A stretch of 64,000 nt of DNA from Alteromonas sp. 5E99-2. Its GTDB lineage: Bacteria; Pseudomonadota; Gammaproteobacteria; Enterobacterales; Alteromonadaceae. The position numbers and the translations under genes were made by a program. The notes under the pieces are model-generated. The model was not told the origin of the DNA and did no database searches. It saw only the letters and a program-made list of their open reading frames with translations. Location of the stretch: NCBI RefSeq assembly GCF_017368475.1, contig NZ_JAFNJE010000008.1:1-64000 (forward strand), given 5' to 3'. Every line of letters starts with the position of its first letter. Positions within the stretch are counted from its first letter, which is position 1. Shown here piece by piece: positions 37,217-45,764 of the stretch.

Positions 37217-37412
37217 GCAACCAGTACACACTTTTTGCTCCGCCACCAATTACATCAATACTGTCATGAATAGTCTGTATTGAACGAACCGCATCAAAGC
37301 CACCGAATAAAAAAGAACTGACTTCTTCTAACACAGCATGTACAAGATCTGCTGATGTGGTTTCATGGGGCATTCCCCAAAATACTCCTTTGGGGTTGGG
37401 ATCATTAAAACA
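37185..37412 (-). pseudogene. Fragment of a xylulokinase (FGGY kinase)
   Basis: About 75 codons reading NDPNPKGVFWGMPHETTSADL, AVLEEVSSFLF, then DVIGGGAKSVYWLQ. These match the C-terminal domain of xylulokinase (GLTHxxxxxDLxRAVLEGV, IGGGARSxxWRQ). Homology stops after WLQ, and a stop lies upstream at 37413-37415, so only about one-seventh of the roughly 490-residue kinase remains. No other pentose genes are nearby. It is a decayed gene, not a small protein. Confidence 0.7.
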
Positions 37413-37468
37413 CTACATCCGAATTTAGTGTTACCAAAGGGCTATAGCATTACTGTATTTTACCTGTT

Positions 37469-39553
37469 CTAATTTTTATTACTTTCATCAATTGTGGTGT
37501 ATATGTCTGCGTTGGCATTTTCAATTTTATGGTAAAAAACTCCCTTTGCTGATAAGTCAAAGTGATTACTATCTGTCTTCAATAGTTTCTTTATGGGTTG
37601 TTTTCCATTCCGTTCGAAGAGTTGAAAATGCCCATAGTTAAACTGTTGCCATGTTATATTTTTGCCGAGTTTTTCAAAGCTGAATACTTTTCCGAATAAT
37701 AAATCTTGTATATCTGGCATTGTTGAAAGGGGTTGTTGAAACCCTGTTTCGCCAGTAAATACGTGACCATTTTTATCTATCCACAGAGTATCATTTGAGT
37801 CCGGTGCAAAATGGACAAATTGCCATCTACTAGATTGTATCTGTGAACTATTTGATTGAAGATCATAAAAAAAGATTCGCCACTGCTCTCCATGTTTTTT
37901 GCTAAAAGCAATGGTTTTACTATCTCTGACAGATACCGCTTTAAATTCGTTTTGAGGTAAATCTAACTTTTCATCTATACCTGTCTTCTCATCAATTATG
38001 TAAATTTCGTTAAGTGTTACACCAATGAGTTTTGAATCATCTGGGAACCACTGTAAATCAAAATAATGTCGGGTGTCATTTGAACGGGTAAGTTTCCGCT
38101 TTTGTTTGCCTTGCAAGGTTGAAAGCCAAATCTCCTCTGTTCCTGATGATAAACTAACGTATGCTATTTGATTCCCATGATTTGATAAAACGGCCAGCCG
38201 GTCGTCGACTGAGGCACTCATCAGTGCTTTATATTCTTTCCTGGTATTATCCAAATAGTGAATATTTTGATTCACGTGACCTGAAACAAATAGATAATCA
38301 ATACCATTCGTGTGTCTATGAGGGGAGCGAAGTTGGTGAATTCCAGAGTAAATTACCTTTGGATCTTTTCCATTTAAGTCATAGCTAACCAATTCAAAAG
38401 CTGGATGTTGCCCCATTAACACAACTCTTTTACCGGTGTGATCCCAAATACCGCAGCAAATAAATGCGTCTTGCTTGAATAATAATTTAAGGTTTTTAGT
38501 CTCAAGATCTAAACTATAGAAACCTTCCCATTGTTGCTCATCAGGGGAAGAAATTAGAATTTTATTTTCTGTCGGATGTACGTCAAACTGGCTATTTCCC
38601 CCCAGCACCAATTCTGGTTGAGGAAGTTTGCGCTTTTCTCCTGAAAGCGTATTTAATTCAAATAATTCATAAGGCGCGTTAGCTTGGGGGGCTTCGGTAT
38701 AAATAAAGTGAGTATCGCTATGCACGAATTCAATTTTGCCATAACTTCCTTTAGGGCATTGGTGAATAAGAGTTGGAGCACCTATTTTCAACCCATCAAT
38801 ATCTCTAGTGAAATATTCACAACTATTTGGTGTGGTGACTAAATAGACGATTTTTGTGCTATTTTTATTCCAAGATGCGGGCCCAACCCATGTATCGTTG
38901 GCATTGCCATGATTAATCTCTACACGGGTCTCGTCATTAAGAGATTTAATCCAAAGATGCATTTTTTGATTTTTTATTTCGGTATAGCTGAGATATTGTT
39001 GGTCATGAGAGGCCCTAGGTGAAGATTCCTTTCCACTGTCTCGAGTTAATGCTTTTACTTTTACGAGCGTCTGAGCGGCGTTTTTCTGAATATTTTTAGT
39101 AAACCCATTAAACATCAAAAAAATGATCAAAGTTAAGCTGAGTATAAAAAAAATATACTTGGTATTAAACCTACTATGAGTTGCACTATTTATTGCTGCT
39201 GGGCTTATTACTTTTTGTGAACTAATATTCAAATCAGGTAATTTGTATGGCGCAACAGATGCAATAAATTTATAACCTTTTTTGGGTTGTGTTGCGATAA
39301 ATGTCGGGTTTTTGGCATCGTCATTAAACGCTTTGCGTAATTTAGTGACAATGCGATTCACCGCATTGTCACTAACAATTCGCCCAAGCCAGACGTGCTC
39401 AATTAGCTGGTCCCTACTTAATATTTTCTCAGGATGCTGGCAAAAATAACTCAGTAACTCTGCCACCATGGGTTCTAGCTGAAGTGTTTTATCACCTGTG
39501 TCTAGTTTCTGGTGTTTGTCACAAAAAACATACTGCTCTATTTGCCAACGCAT
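37469..39553 (-). CDS. Membrane-anchored winged-helix regulator with beta-propeller domain
   Basis: 694 residues. An OmpR/ToxR-type winged helix at about 5-100 (LEPMVAELLSYFCQHPEKILSRDQL, DNAVNRIVTKLRKAF, FIATQPKKGYKFI), one membrane helix at about 128-148 (YIFFILSLTLIIFLMFNG), then a roughly 540-residue periplasmic part of TolB/PD40-like propeller blades (GKESSPRASHDQQYLSYT, WNKNSTKIVYLV, WFPDDSKLIG). It has the CadC/ToxR layout, binding DNA while sensing the periplasm. It is divergent from a CocE-type hydrolase gene, its most likely target. The ligand is unknown. Confidence 0.85.
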   Translation of the reverse strand: MRWQIEQYVFCDKHQKLDTGDKTLQLEPMVAELLSYFCQHPEKILSRDQLIEHVWLGRIVSDNAVNRIVTKLRKAFNDDAKNPTFIATQPKKGYKFIASVAPYKLPDLNISSQKVISPAAINSATHSRFNTKYIFFILSLTLIIFLMFNGFTKNIQKNAAQTLVKVKALTRDSGKESSPRASHDQQYLSYTEIKNQKMHLWIKSLNDETRVEINHGNANDTWVGPASWNKNSTKIVYLVTTPNSCEYFTRDIDGLKIGAPTLIHQCPKGSYGKIEFVHSDTHFIYTEAPQANAPYELFELNTLSGEKRKLPQPELVLGGNSQFDVHPTENKILISSPDEQQWEGFYSLDLETKNLKLLFKQDAFICCGIWDHTGKRVVLMGQHPAFELVSYDLNGKDPKVIYSGIHQLRSPHRHTNGIDYLFVSGHVNQNIHYLDNTRKEYKALMSASVDDRLAVLSNHGNQIAYVSLSSGTEEIWLSTLQGKQKRKLTRSNDTRHYFDLQWFPDDSKLIGVTLNEIYIIDEKTGIDEKLDLPQNEFKAVSVRDSKTIAFSKKHGEQWRIFFYDLQSNSSQIQSSRWQFVHFAPDSNDTLWIDKNGHVFTGETGFQQPLSTMPDIQDLLFGKVFSFEKLGKNITWQQFNYGHFQLFERNGKQPIKKLLKTDSNHFDLSAKGVFYHKIENANADIYTTIDESNKN

Positions 39554-39721
39554 GGAGTTTTACACTTAGTTTAAATTTAGATGGTCATTACTCTGAGAAA
39601 GTACCATTTAATATACTCATGGTCATTATAAGTCACAACAAATCACTTTTTTTTCATGTTATTTCAGTCTTGTAAATATAGTCTCGAACGCAAACCAAAT
39701 AAGAAAAACAAAGAGGCTCTC

Positions 39722-42046
39722 ATGACAAAATTAAAACTGCCGGTGAATTGGCTTATACTCAAAAAAGCTCTCATCATACTTATCTATTTATCAATAAATA
39801 TTGAATCCGTTAGTGCCCTAGACGAGTTAGATCGAGCCTTAATAGCTCCCGTTAGTTTGCATAATGCTAAGTTAGATGAGCCTGACGATATTAGGGCGCT
39901 AATGCAGTCCGATGTATTAAAACAAGAGATGATTTCTCTCGCGAAAAATGTCAATCAACAATTACCTTTAGCTATATCCACTGCTGACAACATGGCGATA
40001 ATGACGTTACTGGATATTCACGAAAAAACACTGGTACTTGTAAATGCTCAAAAAGAACCTCTGAACTACTTTTACTACCGTATGTATTCGGAATTTTATC
40101 TTTCGAAAAAAAGCAACAATAAAAATGAAAAAGAACAGCTAACTTGTCAAATGCAACAAGCATTAAATTCTCTGTCTAACAAAGAACTCAACGAAGCCAA
40201 CTATAGTCTTGGGTGGAGTTTATCTTTAGGTAGAGACTATCTGCTAGGACTATTTAAACATTATAGGGACAATCCTAATTTGTCTTCAGAGCAAGCTGTC
40301 CGTCTAGTGAGTAATTATCAGCTTTATCGGGTTTATGACAAAATACTACCTATTAGTCAGAGATTGTTACCCGAGGTGTTAGCAACACGCTACATTATAG
40401 AGCCTGATGTATTAATTAAGACCAAAGATGGTGTAACCTTATCGGCTGTTGTGGTCAGACAAAGAGGGAGTAAAGGTAAACAACCATCGGCATTTCAATT
40501 TACTATTTATGCTGATGAAAAATGGCACATTAATAGTGCAGTACGTGCAGCCTCCAATGGTTATGTTGGTGTTATTGCCAATACAAGAGGCAAACGTTCT
40601 AGTCTTAGCGAGATTGTACCATGGGAGCATGACGGTAAAGACGCTAATGAGGTTATTGATTGGATATCAAAACAGTCTTGGAGCAATGGTGATGTGGTGA
40701 TGTATGGTGGAAGTTACAATGGCTTTACTCAATGGGCAGCAACGAAATACATGCACCCAGCATTAAAAGCCATTGCTCCCTATTCTGCAGCTAATCCAAT
40801 GACTGGTCTTCCAATCCAGAACAATATATTTATAACCCCTAATTACCAATGGGCTTTTCATGTTACAAATAACAAAACTATGGATCATTCTGTTTATGCA
40901 GATTGGGAGCATTGGAATAACGTATATAAAGAATTGTTCGAAAGTGGAAGAGCCTTTAAAGATATCGATAAAATTGAGGGGACACCCAACCCGTGGTTCC
41001 AGAAATGGCTTAGCCACCCTGAATTTGACGAATACTATCAAGAGATGTTGCCCTATCAACAAGATTACTCAAAAATTAATATCCCAGTTTTAAGTGTTAC
41101 CGGGTATTTTGATGGGGGCCAAATTTCTGCAATAGACTTTCTTAAAAGGCACTATCAATACAACCCCAATGCCAACCATACTTTACTTATTGGACCCTAT
41201 AGTCACGGAACCGCCCAGGGCAAACCTCGTAAATTTCATGGTAATTACAAGCTAGATCTTGTTGCTCTGAGTAAAGATACGGAACAAATCACCTTTGAGT
41301 GGTTCGATCATATCTTGCGCGGAAAACCAAAGCCGGCTTTGTTGAAAGACAAAATAAACTATCAATTAATGGGCAGCAACACGTGGCAACATGTGCGTTC
41401 TTACAATGGGTTAAATTTAGAATCGATCACCTTTACCTTAGCTTCTGATAAAGATAGTAATGGACACTATTTGTTGAAGGAAGGAAGTATCGCCAAATTA
41501 GACTATGTTGAACAAACTGTTGATTTGAGCGATCGCATACAACAGCATAATGTTGAACCTAGTAATATTATTGTCGATAACTTAGACCGCCAAACGGGAT
41601 TAGTTTTTATTACTGAGCCAATGAAACAAACAGTTGAATATGCTGGCGCCGTAACCGGATATTTTTCTATCGCAATTAACAAAAAAGATGTTGATATCGG
41701 ATTTAATCTATATGAAATAGATAGCCAAGGAAAAGCCTTCCACTTAGCGCATTATATGAGTAGAGCCAGTTATGCAAAAAATATGGGTAAACGAAATTTA
41801 CTCATACCTGAGGAAAAAACATATATTCCTATTGTTAATGGCCGAATGAGTGCGAAGTTAATTGAAAAAGGAAATCGAATAGCACTAGTTGTAGATGTCA
41901 ACAAAAACTACGGTGCTCAAGTCAATATGGGTACAGGAAAAGATGTCAGTTACGAGATAATTGAGGACGCAGGTCAACCATTACAATTAAAGTGGTTCAA
42001 TGATAGCCAAATCAATTTACCACTTAAAGTTTGGAAACTTGATTAA
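39722..42046 (+). CDS. Secreted CocE/NonD-family (S15) hydrolase
   Basis: 774 residues from the ATG at 39722, which has GAGG 5-6 bases upstream and gives a signal peptide (VNWLILKKALIILIYLSINIES). An earlier start at 39656 would bury it. After a helical domain of about 210 residues comes an alpha/beta hydrolase: Ser in MYGGSYNGFTQW (Ser331), Asp in GYFDGGQIS, His in IGPYSHGTAQ, then the family's jelly-roll domain. Members cleave acyl or X-Pro-type bonds. It probably acts in the periplasm or outside the cell on a peptide or ester. Divergent from the sensor-like regulator. Confidence 0.85.
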   Translation: MTKLKLPVNWLILKKALIILIYLSINIESVSALDELDRALIAPVSLHNAKLDEPDDIRALMQSDVLKQEMISLAKNVNQQLPLAISTADNMAIMTLLDIHEKTLVLVNAQKEPLNYFYYRMYSEFYLSKKSNNKNEKEQLTCQMQQALNSLSNKELNEANYSLGWSLSLGRDYLLGLFKHYRDNPNLSSEQAVRLVSNYQLYRVYDKILPISQRLLPEVLATRYIIEPDVLIKTKDGVTLSAVVVRQRGSKGKQPSAFQFTIYADEKWHINSAVRAASNGYVGVIANTRGKRSSLSEIVPWEHDGKDANEVIDWISKQSWSNGDVVMYGGSYNGFTQWAATKYMHPALKAIAPYSAANPMTGLPIQNNIFITPNYQWAFHVTNNKTMDHSVYADWEHWNNVYKELFESGRAFKDIDKIEGTPNPWFQKWLSHPEFDEYYQEMLPYQQDYSKINIPVLSVTGYFDGGQISAIDFLKRHYQYNPNANHTLLIGPYSHGTAQGKPRKFHGNYKLDLVALSKDTEQITFEWFDHILRGKPKPALLKDKINYQLMGSNTWQHVRSYNGLNLESITFTLASDKDSNGHYLLKEGSIAKLDYVEQTVDLSDRIQQHNVEPSNIIVDNLDRQTGLVFITEPMKQTVEYAGAVTGYFSIAINKKDVDIGFNLYEIDSQGKAFHLAHYMSRASYAKNMGKRNLLIPEEKTYIPIVNGRMSAKLIEKGNRIALVVDVNKNYGAQVNMGTGKDVSYEIIEDAGQPLQLKWFNDSQINLPLKVWKLD

Positions 42047-42145
42047 TTTAAACACGTAATAAACTAAGTTTTTCAAGCAATTCAGAAATAAAATCCGCTA
42101 TTCCTCGGTTTATATCTGTATAACTTATTTTTTAGCGATGTTTCA

Positions 42146-42787
42146 ATGAGCCAGCTTCAAATTGATATTATTTCAGATGTATCCTGTCCTTGGTGCATTG
42201 TAGGTTACAAAGGGCTTGAAAAAGCACTGACTAATTTGCAGGGTAAACTGGATGCAAGCATTCAATGGCATGCGTTTGAATTAAGCCCTGATATGCCAAA
42301 AGAAGGGCAGCTGCTGTCTGATTATATGACTGAGCGCTACGGTGTCACTAAAGAGCAAAGTGATCAAAACAGAGAAGCTTTGCTGAAGCGCGGAAGCGAT
42401 GTGGGGTTTGAATTTGTTTATTCCGATGAAAAGCGAATTTACAACACCTTTGATGCTCATAGGCTTATTTTTTGGGCGAAAAGTCAGGGCAAACAAACCG
42501 AACTGAAATTGGCTTTATTTACCTTGTACTTCCAAAATATGGGTGACCCTAGCGATCACCTTAGTTTGCTTGATACCGTTGAGTCTGTAGGGTTAGATAC
42601 AACAGAAGCGAAACGCATTTTAGATGGCGATATGTATACACAAGAAGTACGAGAAGAACAGAAGAAGTTCGCTTCTATGGGAATTACATCTGTGCCTTCG
42701 GTAGTGGTGAATAACAAGTATCTCATTCAAGGTGGTCAGCCTGCAGACGTGTTTGAAAAAACACTGCTCAAAATTAGCGAAGAATAA
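42146..42787 (+). CDS. DsbA-family oxidoreductase (FrnE-like)
   Basis: 213 residues with thioredoxin fold and helical insertion. CPWC active site at Cys14-Cys17 (ISDVSCPWCIVGYKG), later GITSVPSVVVNNKYLIQGGQ with the cis-Pro. No signal peptide, so it acts in the cytoplasm, like FrnE, which is linked to oxidative-stress survival in other bacteria. It ends at a terminator facing the CHMI gene. Confidence 0.9.
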   Translation: MSQLQIDIISDVSCPWCIVGYKGLEKALTNLQGKLDASIQWHAFELSPDMPKEGQLLSDYMTERYGVTKEQSDQNREALLKRGSDVGFEFVYSDEKRIYNTFDAHRLIFWAKSQGKQTELKLALFTLYFQNMGDPSDHLSLLDTVESVGLDTTEAKRILDGDMYTQEVREEQKKFASMGITSVPSVVVNNKYLIQGGQPADVFEKTLLKISEE

Positions 42788-42806
42788 AAGAATAACGGAA
42801 ACTAAA

Positions 42807-42835
42807 AAGCCAACTGAATGCAGTTGGCTTCCTTT
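42807..42835 (+). terminator. Terminator between convergent genes
   Basis: AAGCCAACTG (42807-42816) and CAGTTGGCTT (42821-42830) form a perfect 10-bp stem with an AATG loop, followed by CCTTTTT. The A run on the left could serve the minus strand too. Confidence 0.85.
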
Positions 42836-42854
42836 TTATCGCTAGCTACGAATA

Positions 42855-43196
42855 CTAGTAAGCGTAGTCTACAAAACTTGCACGGTGAATATCGACAATT
42901 TCCACCGATACAAAAACGCTTTCTAACGACAGTGTTTTTAACGGAGTAATGGTTGCTGTTGATATTTCGGTTTTTTGTTCGTCAGTGCGTCCGCTGAGTA
43001 TATGAGCATGAACGTGTAAGAAGTCTTTCTGCTTATCGTGAAGGCGATACCCTTTACGAGGCTCAAGTCTTATTTTAATCGCTTCTGGTGGAAAGTGACC
43101 ACTGGCTTTTGCGCCTTCGAAGACTTTATCCATAAGGGTTTCTTCAGACACTTGCTCAGTAAGGCTTTCGCTGTATTCAATGATAAAATTTGGCAC
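42855..43196 (-). CDS. 5-carboxymethyl-2-hydroxymuconate isomerase-like tautomerase
   Basis: 113 residues from the GTG at 43196. The sequence matches the CHMI family (PNFIIEYSESLTEQV, RKGYRLHDKQKDFLHVHAHILSGRT). The tautomerase superfamily uses an N-terminal proline as general base. Starting at GTG, directly before CCA, leaves that Pro at position 1 after Met removal, whereas an ATG 9 bases earlier would bury it. GGA lies about 9 bases upstream of the GTG. No other homoprotocatechuate genes are nearby, so the substrate may differ from CHMI. Confidence 0.8.
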   Translation of the reverse strand: MPNFIIEYSESLTEQVSEETLMDKVFEGAKASGHFPPEAIKIRLEPRKGYRLHDKQKDFLHVHAHILSGRTDEQKTEISTATITPLKTLSLESVFVSVEIVDIHRASFVDYAY

Positions 43197-43278
43197 TGTA
43201 TGCATTCCGTATGTGGTTATAACTTTGGTTAATTATAACCTTGTAAATTAATTATTGTCTTGGCGTGTTTTTTACAAA

Positions 43279-43944
43279 TTACCAAGGGATCATTTCACCA
43301 TTGGTGTGAAAGAACAAGCCGGTATTTTCCAAGGTGAGTTCACTCATGATTTTTACCAGTCCTTGTGCAGACTCATCGGTATCCATTAAACCTCGTTGGC
43401 CCGTCATTTCTGTGCGTACATAGCCGGGATGTAATAGTGCAACGGCAATGCCTTGCGGTGCTAAATCAAGACTGAGGCATTTACCTATCATGTTTGCAGC
43501 GCATTTCGAGGTGCGATAAGCGTAGTTAAAAGAGCCGTTGTTGTCGCCAATAGAGCCCACTCGGCTTGTTAATATGCCTATTTTACTGCCTTCAGATAAT
43601 TGAGGAACAAGGGCTTGTACAATACGCAGAGGGCCTAGGGTGTTCACATCAAAGTGATGTTTCATGCTATCGATATTGATATCGGGGTAAGCATCGGGCA
43701 CTAACACACCGCTATTGTGAATTAATACATGAATAGGAATAGTGTTGAGTTTGTCTGGCAGCGAAGAAACACTTGCGTCGTTACAGATATCGATACCTTC
43801 AATAACGTCACAAGGTAATTGGTTTAACGCCTCAGATGTTTGCCGACATACAGCGTACACCTTTGCTCCAGTTTCGCAGTATTGCTTCGCGAGTTCTAAT
43901 CCTATGCCTCTATTAGCGCCTATAATAACCACGTTTTGAGACAT
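43279..43944 (-). CDS. Short-chain dehydrogenase/reductase
   Basis: 221 residues from the ATG at 43944 (GGGA 6-7 bases upstream). Rossmann TGxxxGIG-type motif VVIIGANRGIGLEL (about 4-17), LIHNSGVL, the Ser in LTSRVGSIGDN, and the YRTSK catalytic Tyr/Lys. It resembles C-factor (CsgA)-like SDRs that reduce small carbonyls with NADPH. The substrate is unknown. Confidence 0.88.
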   Translation of the reverse strand: MSQNVVIIGANRGIGLELAKQYCETGAKVYAVCRQTSEALNQLPCDVIEGIDICNDASVSSLPDKLNTIPIHVLIHNSGVLVPDAYPDINIDSMKHHFDVNTLGPLRIVQALVPQLSEGSKIGILTSRVGSIGDNNGSFNYAYRTSKCAANMIGKCLSLDLAPQGIAVALLHPGYVRTEMTGQRGLMDTDESAQGLVKIMSELTLENTGLFFHTNGEMIPW

Positions 43945-43983
43945 GTTTATTCCCATATATAAAAAGAAAAGTAGGAAGAAAAG

Positions 43984-44007
43984 GGTGTAGCGGTTAAGCG
44001 CTACACC
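43984..44007 (-). terminator. Hairpin after cynS
   Basis: A 9-bp stem with GGTGTAGCG at 43984-43992 and CGCTACACC at 43999-44007 lies 10 bases after the cynS stop. The minus-strand T run after it is imperfect (TTTTCTTCC). Confidence 0.6.
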
Positions 44008-44016
44008 ACAGCGTGA

Positions 44017-44460
44017 TTAGTACTCTTTGTAAGGTAAGAATTTACCAGAAAGTACGATGTTTACACGGTCGCCTTTTTCATTGGGTTCTCTTTGCAAGTC
44101 CATAGAGAAATCGATAGCACTCATGATGCCATCGCCAAATTCTTCGTGAATAAGGGCTTTGAATGTGGTTCCGTAAACATTAACTAATTCATAGAAGCGA
44201 TAAATCAGTGGATCAGTAGGTACGCTTTCAGGTAACGAACCCTTGTATGGAACATCCTGTAACCATTTTTTATCGTCTTCGTCTAAACCAAAGATATCTG
44301 CGATTTTATCTGCTTGTTCAGCAGTAAATGTCATTTGTCCTAAGCAACCTGCAGTGGTCCATTCTTTCGATTTGCCAACAGCGTTGGCTACATCTTGCCA
44401 ATTAATACCTTTAAGTACTTTTGCTTCGATGATTTTATCTGTTACGTCTTGTCTGCTCAT
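44017..44460 (-). CDS. cynS: Cyanate hydratase (cyanase)
   Basis: 147 residues, near the 156 of E. coli CynS. Converts cyanate and bicarbonate to ammonia and two CO2 via carbamate, as a decamer. A helix-turn-helix-like N-terminal domain (INWQDVANAVGKSKEW) is followed by the catalytic domain. Active-site residues are Arg88 and Glu91 (IYRFYELV) and Ser119 (AIDFSMDL). The usual carbonic anhydrase, cyanate transporter and CynR regulator are not adjacent, so it is a stand-alone gene. Confidence 0.96.
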   Translation of the reverse strand: MSRQDVTDKIIEAKVLKGINWQDVANAVGKSKEWTTAGCLGQMTFTAEQADKIADIFGLDEDDKKWLQDVPYKGSLPESVPTDPLIYRFYELVNVYGTTFKALIHEEFGDGIMSAIDFSMDLQREPNEKGDRVNIVLSGKFLPYKEY

Positions 44461-44687
44461 TGCTTTACCTTATTATTGTGATTAATTACGTCTGTAATAA
44501 AACCATTGTCTTTACGTTTCATCAAGAGGTATAGATTCAAAACTTTATCACTAATTGTTATCATTTATAATGAAGTTGTTTTTCCACACAAATTATCAGT
44601 GCAATGGCAATATTTACACTAGACAGTAGAGATTTACGCTTGGTTAGTGAATAATCTGGTCCAACGACTTGGTGCTAAGGCTTATTA

Positions 44688-45764
44688 ATGAAAATCTATA
44701 CTGTTAGCTTGTTACTGTTTTTAATCTCAATAGTGGGTTGTTCTAAACCCGATGAAGTAACAGATAACGTTGTTGAGCTCAGGCATGTTCGTACCTTGAC
44801 AGTTACATCGCCAGAACAGAAACGTTTTATAGAATTACCGGGTGTTGTGGCAGCGAATAGAAAAGCTGAATTGTCGTTTCGTGTTGCTGGGAAGATTAAA
44901 ACCTTAGCCGTAAAAGAAGGCGACCATGTGGTTGAAGGCCAAGTGTTAGCATCTTTAGATAGTACAGACATAGAGATTCAGCTGAAAAGCGATCAAGCAG
45001 AGTTTGACAGGGCATTGGCTGACTTTAATCGAGGTCAAGCATTAGTCACAAAAGGGACTATCTCTCAGGCCAATTATAATCAACTTCAATCAACCTTAGC
45101 GACAGCAGAAGCGGCTCTTGATACCACTAAGCAAAACTTGTTTTATGGACAACTTAAGGCTCCTTTTGACGGGATTATTGCAAAGCGTAATATCGATAAT
45201 TTTGAGGAAGTACAAGCTAAGCAAGAAGTTTTAACCTTACAAGATGTATCCAGTATCGATATCAAAGTAGATATTCCTGAAAGGATCATGATTTTAACTA
45301 ATGAAGATACCAAACCCGAAGTTGAAGCCCTGTTTGACGCCATACCTAATACGTCCTTTCCATTGGCGCTGAAAGAAGTGGCAACCCAAGCCGATTTAGA
45401 CACCAATACCTATGAAGTTACTTTGAGCATGCCAAAAGTAGAGGGTTTTAATATTCTACCTGGGATGTCGGTGACCACGCGTGCTAGGCAAACTTTAGGG
45501 CTTCCGCAATTAACCTCAACTTCAGTGTATGTGCCAGCTCATGCTGTGCTGGAAGACAGTTCTGGGCGATACGCATTTGTGGCAATTCAAAAAGACGAGG
45601 CTATTCACACTGTGGAGCGCCGAGATTTAACTACTGGCACATTAAGTAGCTTGGGTTTAGAAATCACCTCGGGGTTAGCGCCTGGCGATACGCTTATTAT
45701 CGCCGGTATGAGTAAAATGTACCAAGGCTTGGAAGTACTTCGTCTTCAAGAAGCACGCCTATGA
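44688..45764 (+). CDS. RND efflux periplasmic adaptor, lipoprotein
   Basis: 358 residues. Lipobox LISIVGC (Cys18), so anchored in the inner membrane. Lipoyl-like halves (VAANRKAELSFRVAGKIKTLAVKEGDHVVEGQVLA and LKAPFDGIIAKR) flank a coiled-coil hairpin, then a beta-barrel domain. Links the RND pump to an outer-membrane channel. Its stop overlaps the pump start (ATGA, 45761-45764). No TolC-like gene is adjacent. Confidence 0.92.
   Translation: MKIYTVSLLLFLISIVGCSKPDEVTDNVVELRHVRTLTVTSPEQKRFIELPGVVAANRKAELSFRVAGKIKTLAVKEGDHVVEGQVLASLDSTDIEIQLKSDQAEFDRALADFNRGQALVTKGTISQANYNQLQSTLATAEAALDTTKQNLFYGQLKAPFDGIIAKRNIDNFEEVQAKQEVLTLQDVSSIDIKVDIPERIMILTNEDTKPEVEALFDAIPNTSFPLALKEVATQADLDTNTYEVTLSMPKVEGFNILPGMSVTTRARQTLGLPQLTSTSVYVPAHAVLEDSSGRYAFVAIQKDEAIHTVERRDLTTGTLSSLGLEITSGLAPGDTLIIAGMSKMYQGLEVLRLQEARL

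Noticed and set aside
37185-37373. 62-residue protein on the minus strand as a small gene
   Set aside because: It matches an internal part of xylulokinase and continues upstream of its ATG, so it is a remnant.
44461-44687. Possible Fur box (TTGTTATCATTTATAATG) before the RND adaptor gene
   Set aside because: Too few matches to the 19-bp consensus and poor symmetry.
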